Assembly: GCA_964426305.1 (NCBI GenBank) | Contig: CAYRPO010000029.1 | Coordinates: forward strand, 1 to 13,048 | DNA: 13,048 nucleotides | Source: CAYRPO01 sp964426305 | Lineage (GTDB): Bacteria > Patescibacteriota > Saccharimonadia > Saccharimonadales > CAIOMD01 | Reading direction: 5' to 3' | Shown here: one piece after another, positions 1 to 7,551 of the stretch | Position numbering within the stretch: the stretch's first letter is position 1 | Layout of the letters: each line of letters starts with the position of its first letter | Position numbers and translations under genes: made by a program | Notes under the pieces: generated by a model | Told to the model about the DNA's origin: nothing | The model's database searches: none | What the model saw: the letters and a program-made list of their open reading frames with translations, nothing else

Positions 1-102
1 GCGGTAGCAGCAGTGCTGATTGTCGCGTTGATTGCTGGTGCGTTTCTGGTATTCCTTAAGTTGTCACGACCATCGAAGCATAAAGTGAAGACTCGTCGTT
101 AA
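1..102 (+). CDS. C-terminal fragment of a membrane-anchored protein (5' end outside window)
   Basis: The reading frame is open from the first base and ends with TAA at 100-102, giving the last 33 residues. They consist of a hydrophobic Ala/Val/Leu/Ile-rich stretch of about 19 residues, ending in FLVFLKL, then a basic tail (SRPSKHKVKTRR). This is the topology of a C-terminal membrane anchor with a short positively charged cytoplasmic tail. The next gene also ends in a membrane segment plus basic tail, so both could be surface proteins, but this is inference. No family can be assigned from so short a piece. It is followed by an intrinsic terminator at 121-153. Confidence 0.7.
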   Translation, partial: AVAAVLIVALIAGAFLVFLKLSRPSKHKVKTRR

Positions 103-120
103 GATCACCCACTCATAAGC

Positions 121-153
121 AAAGGGAGCTTACCTCAAAGTCGGCTCCCTTTT
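121..153 (+). terminator. Intrinsic terminator after the first gene
   Basis: A 9-bp perfect stem, AAAGGGAGC at 121-129 pairing with GCTCCCTTT at 144-152, encloses a 14-nt loop, and the 3' arm runs into a T-tract (150-153). It sits 18 nt after the stop codon of the upstream fragment and before the promoter of the next gene. The A-rich 5' flank could let it work in both directions, but no gene converges on it. Confidence 0.75.
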
Positions 154-180
154 GCGTTTATGGTAAAAAGTCAGTATAGT
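152..180 (+). promoter_or_regulatory. Candidate sigma70-type promoter for the PKD-protein gene
   Basis: TTGCGT at 152-157 and TATAGT at 175-180 are separated by 17 nt. The predicted start of transcription is near 186-188, leaving a leader of about 20 nt with no Shine-Dalgarno before ATG 207. A second -10-like hexamer, TAGAAT at 187-192, would give a leader of only about 7 nt. The -35 match is weak. The same TATAGT hexamer occurs in the strong promoter at 12771-12799. Confidence 0.45.
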
Positions 181-206
181 ACTTACTAGAATAGAACCCA
201 TTCCAT

Positions 207-1106
207 ATGAAAAAATATATGACTCGACATAGTATCCGACTGTATGTAGTTTTTTGTGTTGTTGTGCTACTTGGCGTGTCATCGAGTGTTGGTGCGCAAT
301 CGGCCAATCCACAACAGGATGGAGTTGGCGTGCAGGGTCAGATCAGCGCCCCACCGCCAACTCAAGCCGCTACTATCACGAGCCCCGCGAACGGTGCGGT
401 CTTTACGTCGCTGCCAGTAACCGTCACTGGATTTTGTCCAAATGGCCTCATGGTAAAGATTTTTAAGAATGATATCTTTAGTGGCGCTGACGCCTGTCAG
501 AACGGTAGTTATCGGGTACAGATTGATTTGTTTAGTGGCCGCAATGATTTGGTAGCACGAGTTTTTGACAGCCTTGATCAGGCGGGCCCAGACTCTAACC
601 TAGTGTCAGTAACTTTTAACGACAACGCGACGCGGCCGGATGTGGCAGCACGCATCAGTGTCACGAGTAACTATGCCAGACGAGGGGCGAATCCTGGACA
701 AGACTTGGTGTGGCCCATAGTAATATCGGGAGGTTCGGCTCCGTATGCGGTGAGTGTCGACTGGGGCGATGGTACGCCGCCAGACCTGTATTCGGTGCCA
801 ACACCAGGAGACTTTTCGATCAAGCATAAGTTTGATAACTCTGGTACGTATAGAACGCTCATCAAGGTGACTGACAAAAATAATACCGTCGGATATCTGC
901 AGCTTGTGTCGATTGCGAACGGCGAGGCAAAGCAATCAACCACCACTGATGCCAGTGCATCAAGCAACAAACAAACAGTTATTTTGTGGCAGCCCACGGT
1001 GATTGCTATACCGTTGTTGTTGTCAACGTTCTGGTTGGGTAAAAAGTATGAGCTGAAGCGAATCAAGTCTAGCCTGCAACGCGGCGAGCAGCCATTTGAC
1101 TACTAA
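207..1106 (+). CDS. Exported Ig-like/PKD-domain protein with C-terminal membrane anchor
   Basis: A 299-residue protein. Residues 1-30 look like a Sec signal peptide: basic start, hydrophobic core around 11-24, likely cleavage after VGA at 30. A Pro/Gln-rich linker follows. About 57-137 resembles a bacterial Ig-like beta domain (TITSPANGAVF... VSVTF) with two cysteines, C77 and C97, that could form a disulfide. About 148-238 is a PKD-type domain, shown by WGDGT at 186-190 and the HKFDNSGTYRTLIKVTD strand (207-223). A Ser/Thr/Ala linker leads to a membrane segment at about 257-277 and a 20-residue charged tail. The expected topology is extracellular domains tethered to the membrane. There is no LPXTG motif, so sortase anchoring is unlikely. 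PKD domains commonly mediate protein or carbohydrate contacts; the ligand is unknown. A second in-frame ATG at 219 is an alternative start. Its end overlaps the sequence upstream of the mnmA start. Confidence 0.75.
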   Translation: MKKYMTRHSIRLYVVFCVVVLLGVSSSVGAQSANPQQDGVGVQGQISAPPPTQAATITSPANGAVFTSLPVTVTGFCPNGLMVKIFKNDIFSGADACQNGSYRVQIDLFSGRNDLVARVFDSLDQAGPDSNLVSVTFNDNATRPDVAARISVTSNYARRGANPGQDLVWPIVISGGSAPYAVSVDWGDGTPPDLYSVPTPGDFSIKHKFDNSGTYRTLIKVTDKNNTVGYLQLVSIANGEAKQSTTTDASASSNKQTVILWQPTVIAIPLLLSTFWLGKKYELKRIKSSLQRGEQPFDY

Positions 1107-1124
1107 GAACTCAGAGTTGTTTGG

Positions 1125-1133
1125 TGCTACAAT
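1125..1133 (+). promoter_or_regulatory. Extended -10 promoter placing mnmA mRNA start at its start codon
   Basis: TGC immediately precedes TACAAT (1128-1133), matching the extended -10 form TGN + TATAAT-like hexamer. Seven nt separate the hexamer from GTG 1141, so transcription would start at or within a base or two of the start codon, giving a leaderless message. No usable -35 lies at 16-18 nt spacing; TTGACT at 1096-1101 is too far upstream. The GTG has no Shine-Dalgarno, which agrees with leaderless translation. Confidence 0.5.
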
Positions 1134-1140
1134 ACCAAGC

Positions 1141-2166
1141 GTGAAAACAGTATTTGTAGGCATGAGTGGCGGTGTCGATAGCTCGGTAACCGCAGCATTA
1201 GTCAAAGAAGCCGGCTATAACGTTGTCGGCGTATATATGAAGAACTGGAGCCAAGATCTTCCTGGCTTTCCGTGTCCATGGAAAGAAGACTACCAAGACG
1301 CAAAGCGTGTTGCGGTACGACTGGGTATAGATTTTCGAATGTTTGATTTCGAGACAGAGTACAGACAGAAGGTTGTCGATTATATGATTGAGGAGTACAA
1401 ATTAGGTCGTACCCCAAACCCAGACATTATGTGTAACCAAGAGATCAAGTTTCGTCTGTTTTTAGACACTGCCATCGACCAGGGTGCCGATATGATCGCA
1501 ACAGGACACTATGCATGCACAAGAGACGGTGAACTCTTTAAGGCCGTAGATGTCACCAAAGATCAGACATATTTTTTGTATCGTGCAACAAGCGAAGCAT
1601 TGGCGCGAACCTTGTTCCCTCTGGGTGAATATACCAAACCTCAGGTAAGGACCATGGCTGCCGACCGCGGGCTGATAACTGCACAAAAAAAAGAGAGCAT
1701 GGGTATCTGTTTTGTGGGCAAGGTCGGGATCAAAGAATTTCTGCAGCAATACGTCCAGACGGAGGCAGGGGCAATCATCGACCAGTTTGGTCGCGAGATT
1801 GGCGAGCACGATGGCGCGATCTTTTACACCATCGGTCAACGCTCGGGAATGCATGTAGGTGGAGGGTTGCCCTACTATGTTGTTGGCAAAGATATGAATA
1901 AGAATGAAGTGTACGTCACAACGCAGATCGATGACGAGAGACTTTGGAAAAAAGAAATTGTCATAACAAGTGAACATTGGATCAAGCGTCTGCCCAGCAT
2001 GGGTGAGACATATATGGTTCGTACAAGGCATCGCGCACCACTTGTGGCATGTAAGTATGAAAAAGGGCTTTTGCGACTCCAAAATGCCGAGCGCGCAATA
2101 ACCCCTGGCCAATCAGTTGTCTTATATGATGAAGATCTTGTATTGGGTGGTGCCATAGTTGTATAG
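1141..2166 (+). CDS. mnmA: tRNA-uridine 2-sulfurtransferase MnmA
   Basis: MnmA (TrmU) uses ATP and sulfur relayed from a cysteine desulfurase to convert U34 of Lys, Glu and Gln tRNAs to 2-thiouridine in the cytoplasm. From GTG 1141 the protein is 341 residues, close to but shorter than the roughly 360-370 typical of bacteria. The PP-loop SGGVDSS is at residues 9-15. The two catalytic cysteines appear in the expected settings: C98 in NPDIMCNQEIKF (nucleophile) and C190 in MGICFVG (persulfide carrier). The C-terminal portion contains FYTIGQR and a beta-barrel region. An upstream in-frame ATG at 1096 would add 15 residues not typical of the family and would lie inside the preceding gene. GTG 1141 is preferred because the family begins just before the (V/I)xVGMSGGVDSS strand and because the extended -10 box sits exactly upstream. 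Confidence 0.95.
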   Translation: MKTVFVGMSGGVDSSVTAALVKEAGYNVVGVYMKNWSQDLPGFPCPWKEDYQDAKRVAVRLGIDFRMFDFETEYRQKVVDYMIEEYKLGRTPNPDIMCNQEIKFRLFLDTAIDQGADMIATGHYACTRDGELFKAVDVTKDQTYFLYRATSEALARTLFPLGEYTKPQVRTMAADRGLITAQKKESMGICFVGKVGIKEFLQQYVQTEAGAIIDQFGREIGEHDGAIFYTIGQRSGMHVGGGLPYYVVGKDMNKNEVYVTTQIDDERLWKKEIVITSEHWIKRLPSMGETYMVRTRHRAPLVACKYEKGLLRLQNAERAITPGQSVVLYDEDLVLGGAIVV

Positions 2167-2215
2167 GAATAGTTTTGAAGGTCGTGCACACGCCGACCCA
2201 GACATCGAGCATCTT

Positions 2216-2245
2216 TTGTCAACATAGGCGTCCCTCTGGTAAGAT
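2216..2245 (+). promoter_or_regulatory. Promoter of alaS, predicted leaderless
   Basis: TTGTCA (2216-2221) and TAAGAT (2240-2245) are 18 nt apart, and TGG immediately upstream of the -10 box makes it an extended -10. Seven nt separate the hexamer from ATG 2253. The predicted transcription start therefore coincides with the start codon, and no Shine-Dalgarno is present. This also decides between ATG 2253 and the in-frame ATG 2244, which overlaps the -10 box itself. Confidence 0.6.
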
Positions 2246-2252
2246 GAATGGC

Positions 2253-4151
2253 ATGACAGCACAAGAAATCAGAAAAGCCTACTTAGATTTTGCCCACGAA
2301 AATGGACACACGATTCTGCCGCGTGCCAATTTGGTGCCGCAAAATGATCCAACAACGCTGTTTACTGGTAGTGGCATGCAACCACTCATCACGTATCTGC
2401 TGGGCGAGCCGCATCCAAGCGGCACTCGGGTTGCAGACAGTCAAACGTGTCTGCGAGCCGAAGACATCGAAGAGGTTGGCGACAATCGCCATACGACTTT
2501 TTTTGAAATGCTCGGCAACTGGAGTTTTGGCGACTATTTTAAACAGGAACAACTCAGTTGGTTCTTTTCGTTTTTAACCGATAAAGTTGGGCTTGACCCA
2601 AACAAGTTGTATGTCACAGCATTCATAGGCGATCAGGGAGCAGGAGTACCTCGCGACGATGAATCGGCAGCTTTGTGGCAGAAAATGTTCAATGACAAGG
2701 GAGTAGATGCCAAAATTGTTGCTGTAGGATCGGAAGCCGATGGCTACGAAAACGGCATGCAAGGCGGGCGTATATTCTTTTACGACGCCAAAAAGAACTG
2801 GTGGAGTCGGGCTGGCGTTCCGGCAAATATGCCTGCTGGCGAGCCCGGTGGTCCAGACAGTGAAGTATTTTATGAGTTTGCGCATATCCAGCACGATCCA
2901 AAATGGGGCGAGCATTGTCACCCAAACTGTGACTGCGGTCGCTACATGGAAATCGGCAACTCAGTATTCATGCAGTATCTGAAAAACGAAGACGGAAGTT
3001 TTAGCGAATTACCGAAGGCCAATGTTGACTTTGGTGGTGGGCTGGAGCGCATTGCTGCAGCCAAGATTGACAGCGATGATATGTTTAAGATCAGTCTGTT
3101 ATGGCCGATTATTGAACAACTTGAGACGCTGAGCGGCAAAAAATACGATCAGCATACGGCCGCAATGCGTGTGATTGCCGATCACCTACGAACTGCAACA
3201 TTCTTGGCGGTTGATGGCGTTGTACCAAGCAATAAGACACAAGGATATGTTATGCGCCGGTTCATGCGTCGTGCCATCCGCTATGCGTTTGAGCTTGGTA
3301 TAGAGCAGGGGCTGTGTGAACGCATTGTTCCGGCCATTGCTGACTTATATCATAACGACTACCCAGAGGTTGCTGATAACCGCGAGCAGATTGTAGCTGT
3401 TTTGGTGCGTGAAGAAAAAGCATTTCGCCAAACATTGCGCAAAGGGTTGCATGAATTCGAAAAACTGTTTGGCGAGGGTGCGCACCTACACATGTCCCAA
3501 GGCCAGGCAATATTTATGTTGCATGATACTTACGGCTTTCCAAGCGAACTGACGCTCGAAGAACTGTATAAGCGTGACATCAAGCTTGACGACAACTGGA
3601 AAACTGATTTTGACGAAGTTATGACAAAACAACGCGCCCTGTCGCAAACAGCAGCCAAGGGCACATTTAAGGGCGGCCTGGCCGACCACAGTGAAATCAC
3701 AACCAAATATCACACAGCAACGCACCTCATGTACAAGGCACTGCGCATGGTCTTGGGCGAACACGTCATCCAGCGAGGCAGCAACATCACTGCCGAGCGC
3801 TTGCGTTTCGATTTTAGCCACCCAGAAAAAGTTACAGCAGAACAAATTGCCGAGGTTGAGCGCATAGTGAATCAGCAAATCGACAAAGACTGGCCCATGG
3901 GATGGCGAGAAGAGAATACTAAGCAGGCACTGGCTGCGGGTGTCATGGGTGCTTTTGGCGACAAATATGGTGATGTCGTCAAGGTCTATACTGTCGGTGA
4001 TCCAGACGGCGAGAATTATAGCCGTGAGATCTGCGGCGGGCCGCATGTGACCAATACTGCAAAGCTTGCCGAAGGCGGAAAACACTTCAAGATCACCAAA
4101 GAAGAGGCTAGCAGTGCTGGCGTTCGACGCATCAAAGCGGTGTTGGTATAA
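2253..4151 (+). CDS. alaS: Alanyl-tRNA synthetase, short form lacking C-Ala domain
   Basis: AlaRS charges tRNA-Ala with alanine and clears mischarged Ser/Gly through an editing site. This 632-residue protein is far shorter than the roughly 870-900 of common bacterial forms. The class II catalytic core is recognisable: motif 1 region around 10-45 (GHTILPRANLVPQNDPTTLF), motif 2 around HTTFFEMLGNWSFGDYFK (80-97), and motif 3 GGGLERIA (261-268). A Cys/His-rich segment CHPNCDCG lies at 222-229. The editing domain keeps its zinc ligands, HTATH (H487, H491) and CGGPH (C594, H598). The protein ends just after the editing domain, so the C-Ala/DHHA1 part is absent. The beta-barrel segment with the YAESGGQVGD-type motif, normally between the tRNA-recognition helices and the editing HxxxH, is also missing. 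There is no sign of frameshift or a downstream remnant. TTG 2175 and ATG 2244 are alternative starts that are less likely. Confidence 0.95.
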   Translation: MTAQEIRKAYLDFAHENGHTILPRANLVPQNDPTTLFTGSGMQPLITYLLGEPHPSGTRVADSQTCLRAEDIEEVGDNRHTTFFEMLGNWSFGDYFKQEQLSWFFSFLTDKVGLDPNKLYVTAFIGDQGAGVPRDDESAALWQKMFNDKGVDAKIVAVGSEADGYENGMQGGRIFFYDAKKNWWSRAGVPANMPAGEPGGPDSEVFYEFAHIQHDPKWGEHCHPNCDCGRYMEIGNSVFMQYLKNEDGSFSELPKANVDFGGGLERIAAAKIDSDDMFKISLLWPIIEQLETLSGKKYDQHTAAMRVIADHLRTATFLAVDGVVPSNKTQGYVMRRFMRRAIRYAFELGIEQGLCERIVPAIADLYHNDYPEVADNREQIVAVLVREEKAFRQTLRKGLHEFEKLFGEGAHLHMSQGQAIFMLHDTYGFPSELTLEELYKRDIKLDDNWKTDFDEVMTKQRALSQTAAKGTFKGGLADHSEITTKYHTATHLMYKALRMVLGEHVIQRGSNITAERLRFDFSHPEKVTAEQIAEVERIVNQQIDKDWPMGWREENTKQALAAGVMGAFGDKYGDVVKVYTVGDPDGENYSREICGGPHVTNTAKLAEGGKHFKITKEEASSAGVRRIKAVLV

Positions 4152-4188
4152 ATTCGACATATTCAAGGTCATCATGGCCGGGTAAGCG

Positions 4189-4197
4189 TGGTACAAT
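4189..4197 (+). promoter_or_regulatory. Extended -10 promoter upstream of the FtsA/PilM-like gene
   Basis: TGG followed by TACAAT (4192-4197) is an extended -10 element. It ends 9 nt before ATG 4207 and 3 nt before the alternative GTG 4201. A transcription start 6-9 nt after the hexamer would be at 4204-4207, so GTG 4201 would not be transcribed and ATG 4207 would be leaderless or nearly so. No -35-like hexamer is present at the right distance. No terminator is visible between alaS and this promoter, so read-through from alaS is also possible. Confidence 0.5.
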
Positions 4198-4206
4198 TAA
4201 GTGCAT

Positions 4207-5499
4207 ATGCTTGGTAAAATCAAAGCACTTAAGTCAGCTGCAAAATCAGAACCAAAGGAAGCCGAGTCGTCAGAGCGCTTACTGATTGGTCTTGATATTG
4301 GTACTGAATTTGTCAAGGCTCTTATAGCCCGTGTCGACGAAAATAACGAACTACGTGTGATTGGCGTTGGTCGCGAGCACCAAAGTCTTGCTGACATGCA
4401 AGCTGGTGCAATCTCCGATATTGCTGCTGTAGTCGCAAACTGTAATGCTGCCCTAAATCAGGCAGAACAGCAAGCTGGTGTGAGCGGCCGAAGTGCAGTT
4501 ATCGGCATTGCTGGTGAGCTGGTAAAAGGCTCGACCATCGCAGTACGTTTTAGTCGTACGGACCCCGACAAAGAGATGGACGTTTCGGAAGTTGATCGCA
4601 TTTTTTCACTTGTACAAGAACGGGCACTGGCAAGGGCCAAAAAACAGCTTGCGCGCGAGACTGGCGGCAAAGAAATTGGCTTAAAACTTGTCAATAGCGC
4701 CCTCATATCGATCGAGATCGACGGATATAGTGTCACAAATCCTATAGGATTTAAAGGCAAAGATGTGCACGTTCAGCTCTATACAGCTTTTGCACCACTT
4801 GTGCATATTGGAGCAATCGAGCGCGTGGCAGAGCAATTGGACTTAGACTTGCTGACAGTTGCCGCTGAGCCCTTTGCCGTGGCTCGGTCGGTGATCGGCG
4901 ATGATCCAAATGCAACACTTAGTGCCATACTCATTGACGTTGGTGGTGGTACGACCGACATTGCCGTTGTCAACGAAGGCGGCGTAGAAGGCACTAAGAT
5001 GTTCGGCATCGGTGGCCGCAGCTTTACAAAGTCAATCGAACGTTCGATGGGTGTCGATTTCGAGCGAGCCGAAGCGCTCAAATTAGGTCTTGCCACTGGC
5101 CGCACACCGGAACCGCGCCGCCAGAGTGTCGAAGATGCACTAGAAAAGACGTTGAGCGTGTGGCTTGGCGGCGTTGAGTTGGCACTTGAAGAGTTCACGC
5201 GGCTTGATCACCTGCCGCACAAGATTCTATTGTGTGGTGGTGGCGCTTCTTTGCAGATGCTTACAGACGCACTGGCCAAGCAGCAGTGGTTCAAGAATCT
5301 GGCATTTACCCGCAAACCAACCGTACAGCTGATTCAGCCAAGCCAGGTTGTTGGGATTCACGACGAGACAGAGCTCATCGACGACCATACACTTATTACG
5401 GCCATGGGTTTATTGCGAGTGGGTATGGATACTTTGTTACAATATGATGCACCAACCGATAGCGTCAGGGATCGCCTAAACAAACTATTACGCATATGA
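4207..5499 (+). CDS. FtsA/PilM-family actin-like ATPase
   Basis: A 430-residue cytoplasmic actin-fold ATPase. Phosphate-1 motif LIGLDIGTEFVKALI spans about 26-40, phosphate-2 motif LIDVGGGTTDIAVV about 242-255, and the adenosine motif LLCGGGAS about 341-348. The region between (about 95-200) has the character of the extra 1C/SHS2 domain of FtsA and PilM. No C-terminal membrane-targeting amphipathic helix typical of FtsA is obvious; the end is DSVRDRLNKLLRI. In pilus systems PilM binds the cytoplasmic tail of the membrane protein PilN. Here the next gene, joined by an ATGA overlap (5496-5499), encodes a single-pass membrane protein with a cytoplasmic N-terminal domain, which would suit such pairing. 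FtsA-like divisome and PilM-like roles cannot be separated from sequence alone. The start was set at ATG 4207 from promoter geometry; GTG 4201 would add two residues. Confidence 0.8.
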   Translation: MLGKIKALKSAAKSEPKEAESSERLLIGLDIGTEFVKALIARVDENNELRVIGVGREHQSLADMQAGAISDIAAVVANCNAALNQAEQQAGVSGRSAVIGIAGELVKGSTIAVRFSRTDPDKEMDVSEVDRIFSLVQERALARAKKQLARETGGKEIGLKLVNSALISIEIDGYSVTNPIGFKGKDVHVQLYTAFAPLVHIGAIERVAEQLDLDLLTVAAEPFAVARSVIGDDPNATLSAILIDVGGGTTDIAVVNEGGVEGTKMFGIGGRSFTKSIERSMGVDFERAEALKLGLATGRTPEPRRQSVEDALEKTLSVWLGGVELALEEFTRLDHLPHKILLCGGGASLQMLTDALAKQQWFKNLAFTRKPTVQLIQPSQVVGIHDETELIDDHTLITAMGLLRVGMDTLLQYDAPTDSVRDRLNKLLRI

Positions 5500-7154
5500 A
5501 AAAAGACACTATTTATATCGACGTCGAAGACGAGATCACGACCATAACCGAAAAAGTACAAGCTGCAAAAGCTGGCGTAGTGGCGCTGGTTTTGCCAAAG
5601 CGATGTACTGTTCTGCAGAGTTCGGTCAATATGAAAATCTTGCAAAAAGGTGCGGCCGTTGCCGGTAAAAAAGTGGTGCTCATCACAAATGAATCTGCAC
5701 TCTTGCCAATTGCAGGCGCCACTGGAATGTACGTCGCAAAAACCTTGCAATCAAAGCCCGGTATACCGGCCGCAATCGATGATGATCCTGAAGATGCAGT
5801 GTTAGTGGAGGATGCGCCCATCGATGAGACGAAACCCATAGGCGAACTTGCTGGCGATACAGACACAACAGATGATGATGCGCCAATTGAGCTACAGGGT
5901 GAAGCGAAGCCTAGCGATGCCGTAAAGACACCGAAAGCCAAAAAAGATAAAAAATTAAAAGTCCCAAATTTTGAATCATTCCGGCTTCGTCTTGGATTGG
6001 GTATAGCCGCAGTCATTTTGCTGATCGTCGGATGGGTCTTCGCAGCAGTTGTACTGCCGAAGGCGCAGATCACTATCGTAACTCAAAACAAATCACTGCC
6101 CATCAATACCACCGTTACGGCCAGTGCGGAAGTGAAAGTTGCTGATGTTGCCAAGAGTATTGTTCCACTTGCAACAAAGACATTGGACAAGGCCGAAACT
6201 GCTAAAGCGCCAGCTACTGGTACAAAAGACGTCGGTACAAAAGCATCTGGTAAGGTCACATTTTATAACTGCAGCAAAGATGACAAGTTAAGCGATACGG
6301 TGCGCACAGTTCCCGCTGGTACAGGCATCAGCTCGGGTAGCTATACGTTTATCACCCAGACAGATGCCACTGTGTCTCCAAGTGGCTATACGGGCAATAC
6401 GTGTAAGTCAGATAAGCCATCGGCCGAGGTGACTGTGATTGCTCAGTCGCCAGGCGACAAATACAATCTGAGCGCACGGGCGTATGCTGTTTCTGGCTTT
6501 ACGTCCATGAGTGCTGTTGACAAGGTTGGCATGGGAGGTGGTACGACAAAAGAAATTAAGATTGTATCGGAAGACGACTGTACCAACCTAAAGAATCAAC
6601 TGAGCTCCAAAAAGACAGATGAATACGTCAAGCAACTCAGCGATCAACTGACATCGAGTGGCCAGGTCGTGATTGCAGATAGTTTTACATCGGCAAACCC
6701 AGGAGGCATCAACTGTACGCCGGCCGTTGGGTCCGAGGCAACGGAAGTAACAGCCACGGGATTGTTCAAGTATGCAATGCAAGGGGTTGAGCAGTCATCA
6801 CTTGACCAAATCTTGCAGTCGGAAGCACAAAAAACACTAAACAACCCAACGCAAACTGTCCTAAATAGTGGCGTTAGCACAGCTAAACTTACAACAAAAG
6901 AACGTAAATCAGCCACCAATATCTTAGTTGCCGTCAGTACGACCGCCACGACCGGTATAAAGCAGGATGCCGGTGCGATTAAGGATGCAGTAGCAGGCAA
7001 AAAGTATGGCGAAACGGTGCAAGCGATTGAATCACTGCCCGGCGTCTCGAGTGTAACCGTAGAATACAGCCCGTTTTGGGTCCGCAAAACCCCCTCAAAT
7101 CCTGACAAAATAACCATCATATTCAAGAATGAATCCAGTACCAGTAGCAACTAA
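5496..7154 (+). CDS. Single-pass membrane protein with cytoplasmic N-domain and baseplate-J-like ectodomain
   Basis: A 552-residue protein. Residues 1-90 form a compact alternating alpha/beta domain (IYIDVEDEIT, VVALVLPKR, KKVVLITNE) that looks cytoplasmic. Residues 94-145 are an acidic Asp/Glu-rich linker, and 146-164 are basic. One membrane segment lies at about 165-187, so the remaining 360 or so residues should face outside. The ectodomain is Thr/Ser/Ala-rich. It includes a stretch at about 250-335 (SGKVTFYNCS, VPAGTGISSGSYTF, SPGDKYNLSARAY) that resembles the Patescibacteria proteins usually annotated as baseplate J/gp47 family. Two cysteines, C259 and C303, could form a disulfide. The gene starts within the stop codon of the actin-like ATPase gene (ATGA), indicating translational coupling. 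Its 3' end overlaps ruvX by 26 nt. The function is unknown; a PilN-like or surface-assembly partner of the ATPase is inference. Confidence 0.7.
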   Translation: MKKDTIYIDVEDEITTITEKVQAAKAGVVALVLPKRCTVLQSSVNMKILQKGAAVAGKKVVLITNESALLPIAGATGMYVAKTLQSKPGIPAAIDDDPEDAVLVEDAPIDETKPIGELAGDTDTTDDDAPIELQGEAKPSDAVKTPKAKKDKKLKVPNFESFRLRLGLGIAAVILLIVGWVFAAVVLPKAQITIVTQNKSLPINTTVTASAEVKVADVAKSIVPLATKTLDKAETAKAPATGTKDVGTKASGKVTFYNCSKDDKLSDTVRTVPAGTGISSGSYTFITQTDATVSPSGYTGNTCKSDKPSAEVTVIAQSPGDKYNLSARAYAVSGFTSMSAVDKVGMGGGTTKEIKIVSEDDCTNLKNQLSSKKTDEYVKQLSDQLTSSGQVVIADSFTSANPGGINCTPAVGSEATEVTATGLFKYAMQGVEQSSLDQILQSEAQKTLNNPTQTVLNSGVSTAKLTTKERKSATNILVAVSTTATTGIKQDAGAIKDAVAGKKYGETVQAIESLPGVSSVTVEYSPFWVRKTPSNPDKITIIFKNESSTSSN

Positions 7155-7551
7155 TCTTTTGGCGCTCGATGTCGGAGAAAAAAGGATTGGCGTTGCGCGC
7201 GTTAACACGATCGCTCGCTTGCCTGAAGCACTAACTACCATAATCAATGATGCCGATTTTCAGGCTCACCTCAGCCGCGTCATACAAGAATATGCCATAG
7301 ACCTGATCGTGGTTGGAGTCCCGCGTAACTTACAGGGTGAGCTAACGGCGCAGAGTGAATATGTATATGCATTTTGCCGAGAACACCTTAATGATATTGG
7401 GATACCGCTTGTTTTCCAGGATGAAACCCTGACCAGCGTAGTTGCCGAAGAAGCACTGGGGCGCGTGGCACGTGAGCACAAGGGTCTTGTTGACGCCGAG
7501 GCTGCTCGGCTGATTTTGCAAGACTATTTGGGAGATCATCATGAAATATAA
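7129..7551 (+). CDS. ruvX: RuvX/YqgF-family RNase H-fold nuclease (putative Holliday junction resolvase / pre-16S rRNA nuclease)
   Basis: A 140-residue protein matching the family length. LLALDVGEKRIGVAR (10-24) carries the first acidic residue, D14. VVGVPRNLQGE (61-71) is the second conserved block, QDETLTSVVAEEAL (97-110) carries E99, and VDAEAARLILQDYL (121-134) carries D122. Together these are the acidic active site of an RNase H-like fold. Bacterial members have been linked to maturation of the 16S rRNA 5' end and to resolution of recombination junctions. The gene overlaps the preceding gene by 26 nt and mltG by 11 nt, and has no Shine-Dalgarno, so it is probably translated by coupling within the operon. 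Adjacency to mltG and proximity to alaS match the gene order seen in Firmicutes and Actinobacteria. Confidence 0.9.
   Translation: MNPVPVATNLLALDVGEKRIGVARVNTIARLPEALTTIINDADFQAHLSRVIQEYAIDLIVVGVPRNLQGELTAQSEYVYAFCREHLNDIGIPLVFQDETLTSVVAEEALGRVAREHKGLVDAEAARLILQDYLGDHHEI

Noticed and set aside
1685..1692. Run of eight A residues in mnmA as a programmed frameshift or slippage site.
   Set aside because: The frame is intact on both sides, encodes conserved MnmA sequence (QKKES then GICF), and the alternative frames offer no meaningful extension.
1462..2112. Long open frames on the minus strand (for example 1462-2112, 3486-4196 and 5513-6073).
   Set aside because: They lie opposite well-identified genes, have compositions without recognisable domains, and no promoter or ribosome-binding context; they are shadows of the + strand coding frames.
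2175..2252. N-terminal extension of alaS from TTG 2175.
   Set aside because: The extra residues do not resemble AlaRS, which begins at the EIRKAYLDF helix, and the alaS promoter lies within this stretch.
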